A stretch of 13,277 nt of DNA, from assembly GCA_015494815.1 (NCBI GenBank), contig WGAK01000048.1, positions 1 through 13,277 on the forward strand, given 5' to 3'. Of the stretch, positions 13,191 to 13,277 are shown one piece after another (position 1 is the stretch's first letter; each line of letters begins with the position of its first letter). The translations under genes and the position numbers were made by a program. This DNA is from Anaerolineales bacterium (GTDB lineage Bacteria; Chloroflexota; Anaerolineae; Anaerolineales; DRMV01). The notes beneath the pieces are model-generated. The model was not told where the DNA came from. It saw nothing but the letters and a program-made list of their open reading frames with translations, and ran no database searches.

Positions 13191-13202
13191 GGAGTGCATA
13201 CG

Positions 13203-13277
13203 ATGACCCATCCATTCGCTGCTGCCCGAGATACCCTGACCACTTCTCACGGCACCTATGCCATTTATCGCCTCGAC
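13203..13277 (+). CDS. acnA: Aconitate hydratase, N-terminal fragment (runs off the right edge)
   Basis: Only 25 codons are present: MTHPFAAARDTL, then TTSHGTYAIYRLD. The pattern Phe-x-x-Ala-Arg-x-Thr-Leu followed by Gly-x-Tyr-x-Ile-Tyr-Arg-Leu is the usual start of AcnA/IRP-type aconitases, the TCA cycle enzymes that interconvert citrate and isocitrate with a 4Fe-4S cluster. The cluster cysteines lie far downstream and cannot be checked. The ATG is preceded by GGAG at 13191-13194. The gene diverges from tmk, with 102 bases between the two starts. The fragment is short, so the family call is good but not certain. Confidence 0.75.
   Translation, partial: MTHPFAAARDTLTTSHGTYAIYRLD

Overview
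The window is very GC-rich by eye, with third codon positions mostly G or C, dense genes, Shine-Dalgarno starts, a tRNA-sensing T-box and an FMN riboswitch. The FMN-switch-controlled RibXY-type ABC transporter, the T-box in front of valS, the fused ECF ATPase and the heptamer tandem repeat together suggest a bacterium of the Chloroflexota (Anaerolineae-like). That placement is inference, not proven here.

Left end (1-1105): the first 477 bases form a near-perfect inverted repeat (arms 1-210 and 268-477), most simply a fold-back at a contig end. A prepilin peptidase gene (+) follows, then a strong hairpin between convergent genes.

Leftward unit (5042 down to 1106): a good promoter drives a complete valine-type T-box leader with Stem I and a specifier loop containing GUC, a heptamer-repeat loop, Stem III, the T-box bulge, an antiterminator and a terminator. 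It is followed by bioY (biotin ECF S component) and valS (valyl-tRNA synthetase). Valine starvation should therefore raise both ValRS and a biotin transporter subunit.

Rightward unit (5302 to 10051): a second promoter drives an FMN riboswitch, then a permease (ribX), a lipoprotein substrate-binding protein (ribY) and an ATPase. These form a predicted riboflavin importer repressed when FMN is plentiful. A two-domain GNAT acetyltransferase and endonuclease V (nfi) follow at 9-10 bp gaps and are probably co-transcribed. The 260 bases between the two promoters hold three back-to-back hairpins of unknown role.

Right part (10061 to the end): a membrane-anchored DsbA-like thiol oxidoreductase with its own leader; a fused two-domain EcfA-type ATPase that could energise S components such as BioY, although no EcfT is present here; convergent tmk (thymidylate kinase), overlapping the ATPase gene by 18 bp; and, divergent from tmk, the first 25 codons of an aconitase gene running off the right edge.

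No CRISPR array, transposase, tRNA or rRNA gene was seen. The most interesting features are the bioY-valS T-box operon with its embedded heptamer repeat, the FMN operon that includes DNA repair and acetyltransferase genes, and the unexplained hairpin cluster between the two riboswitch units.
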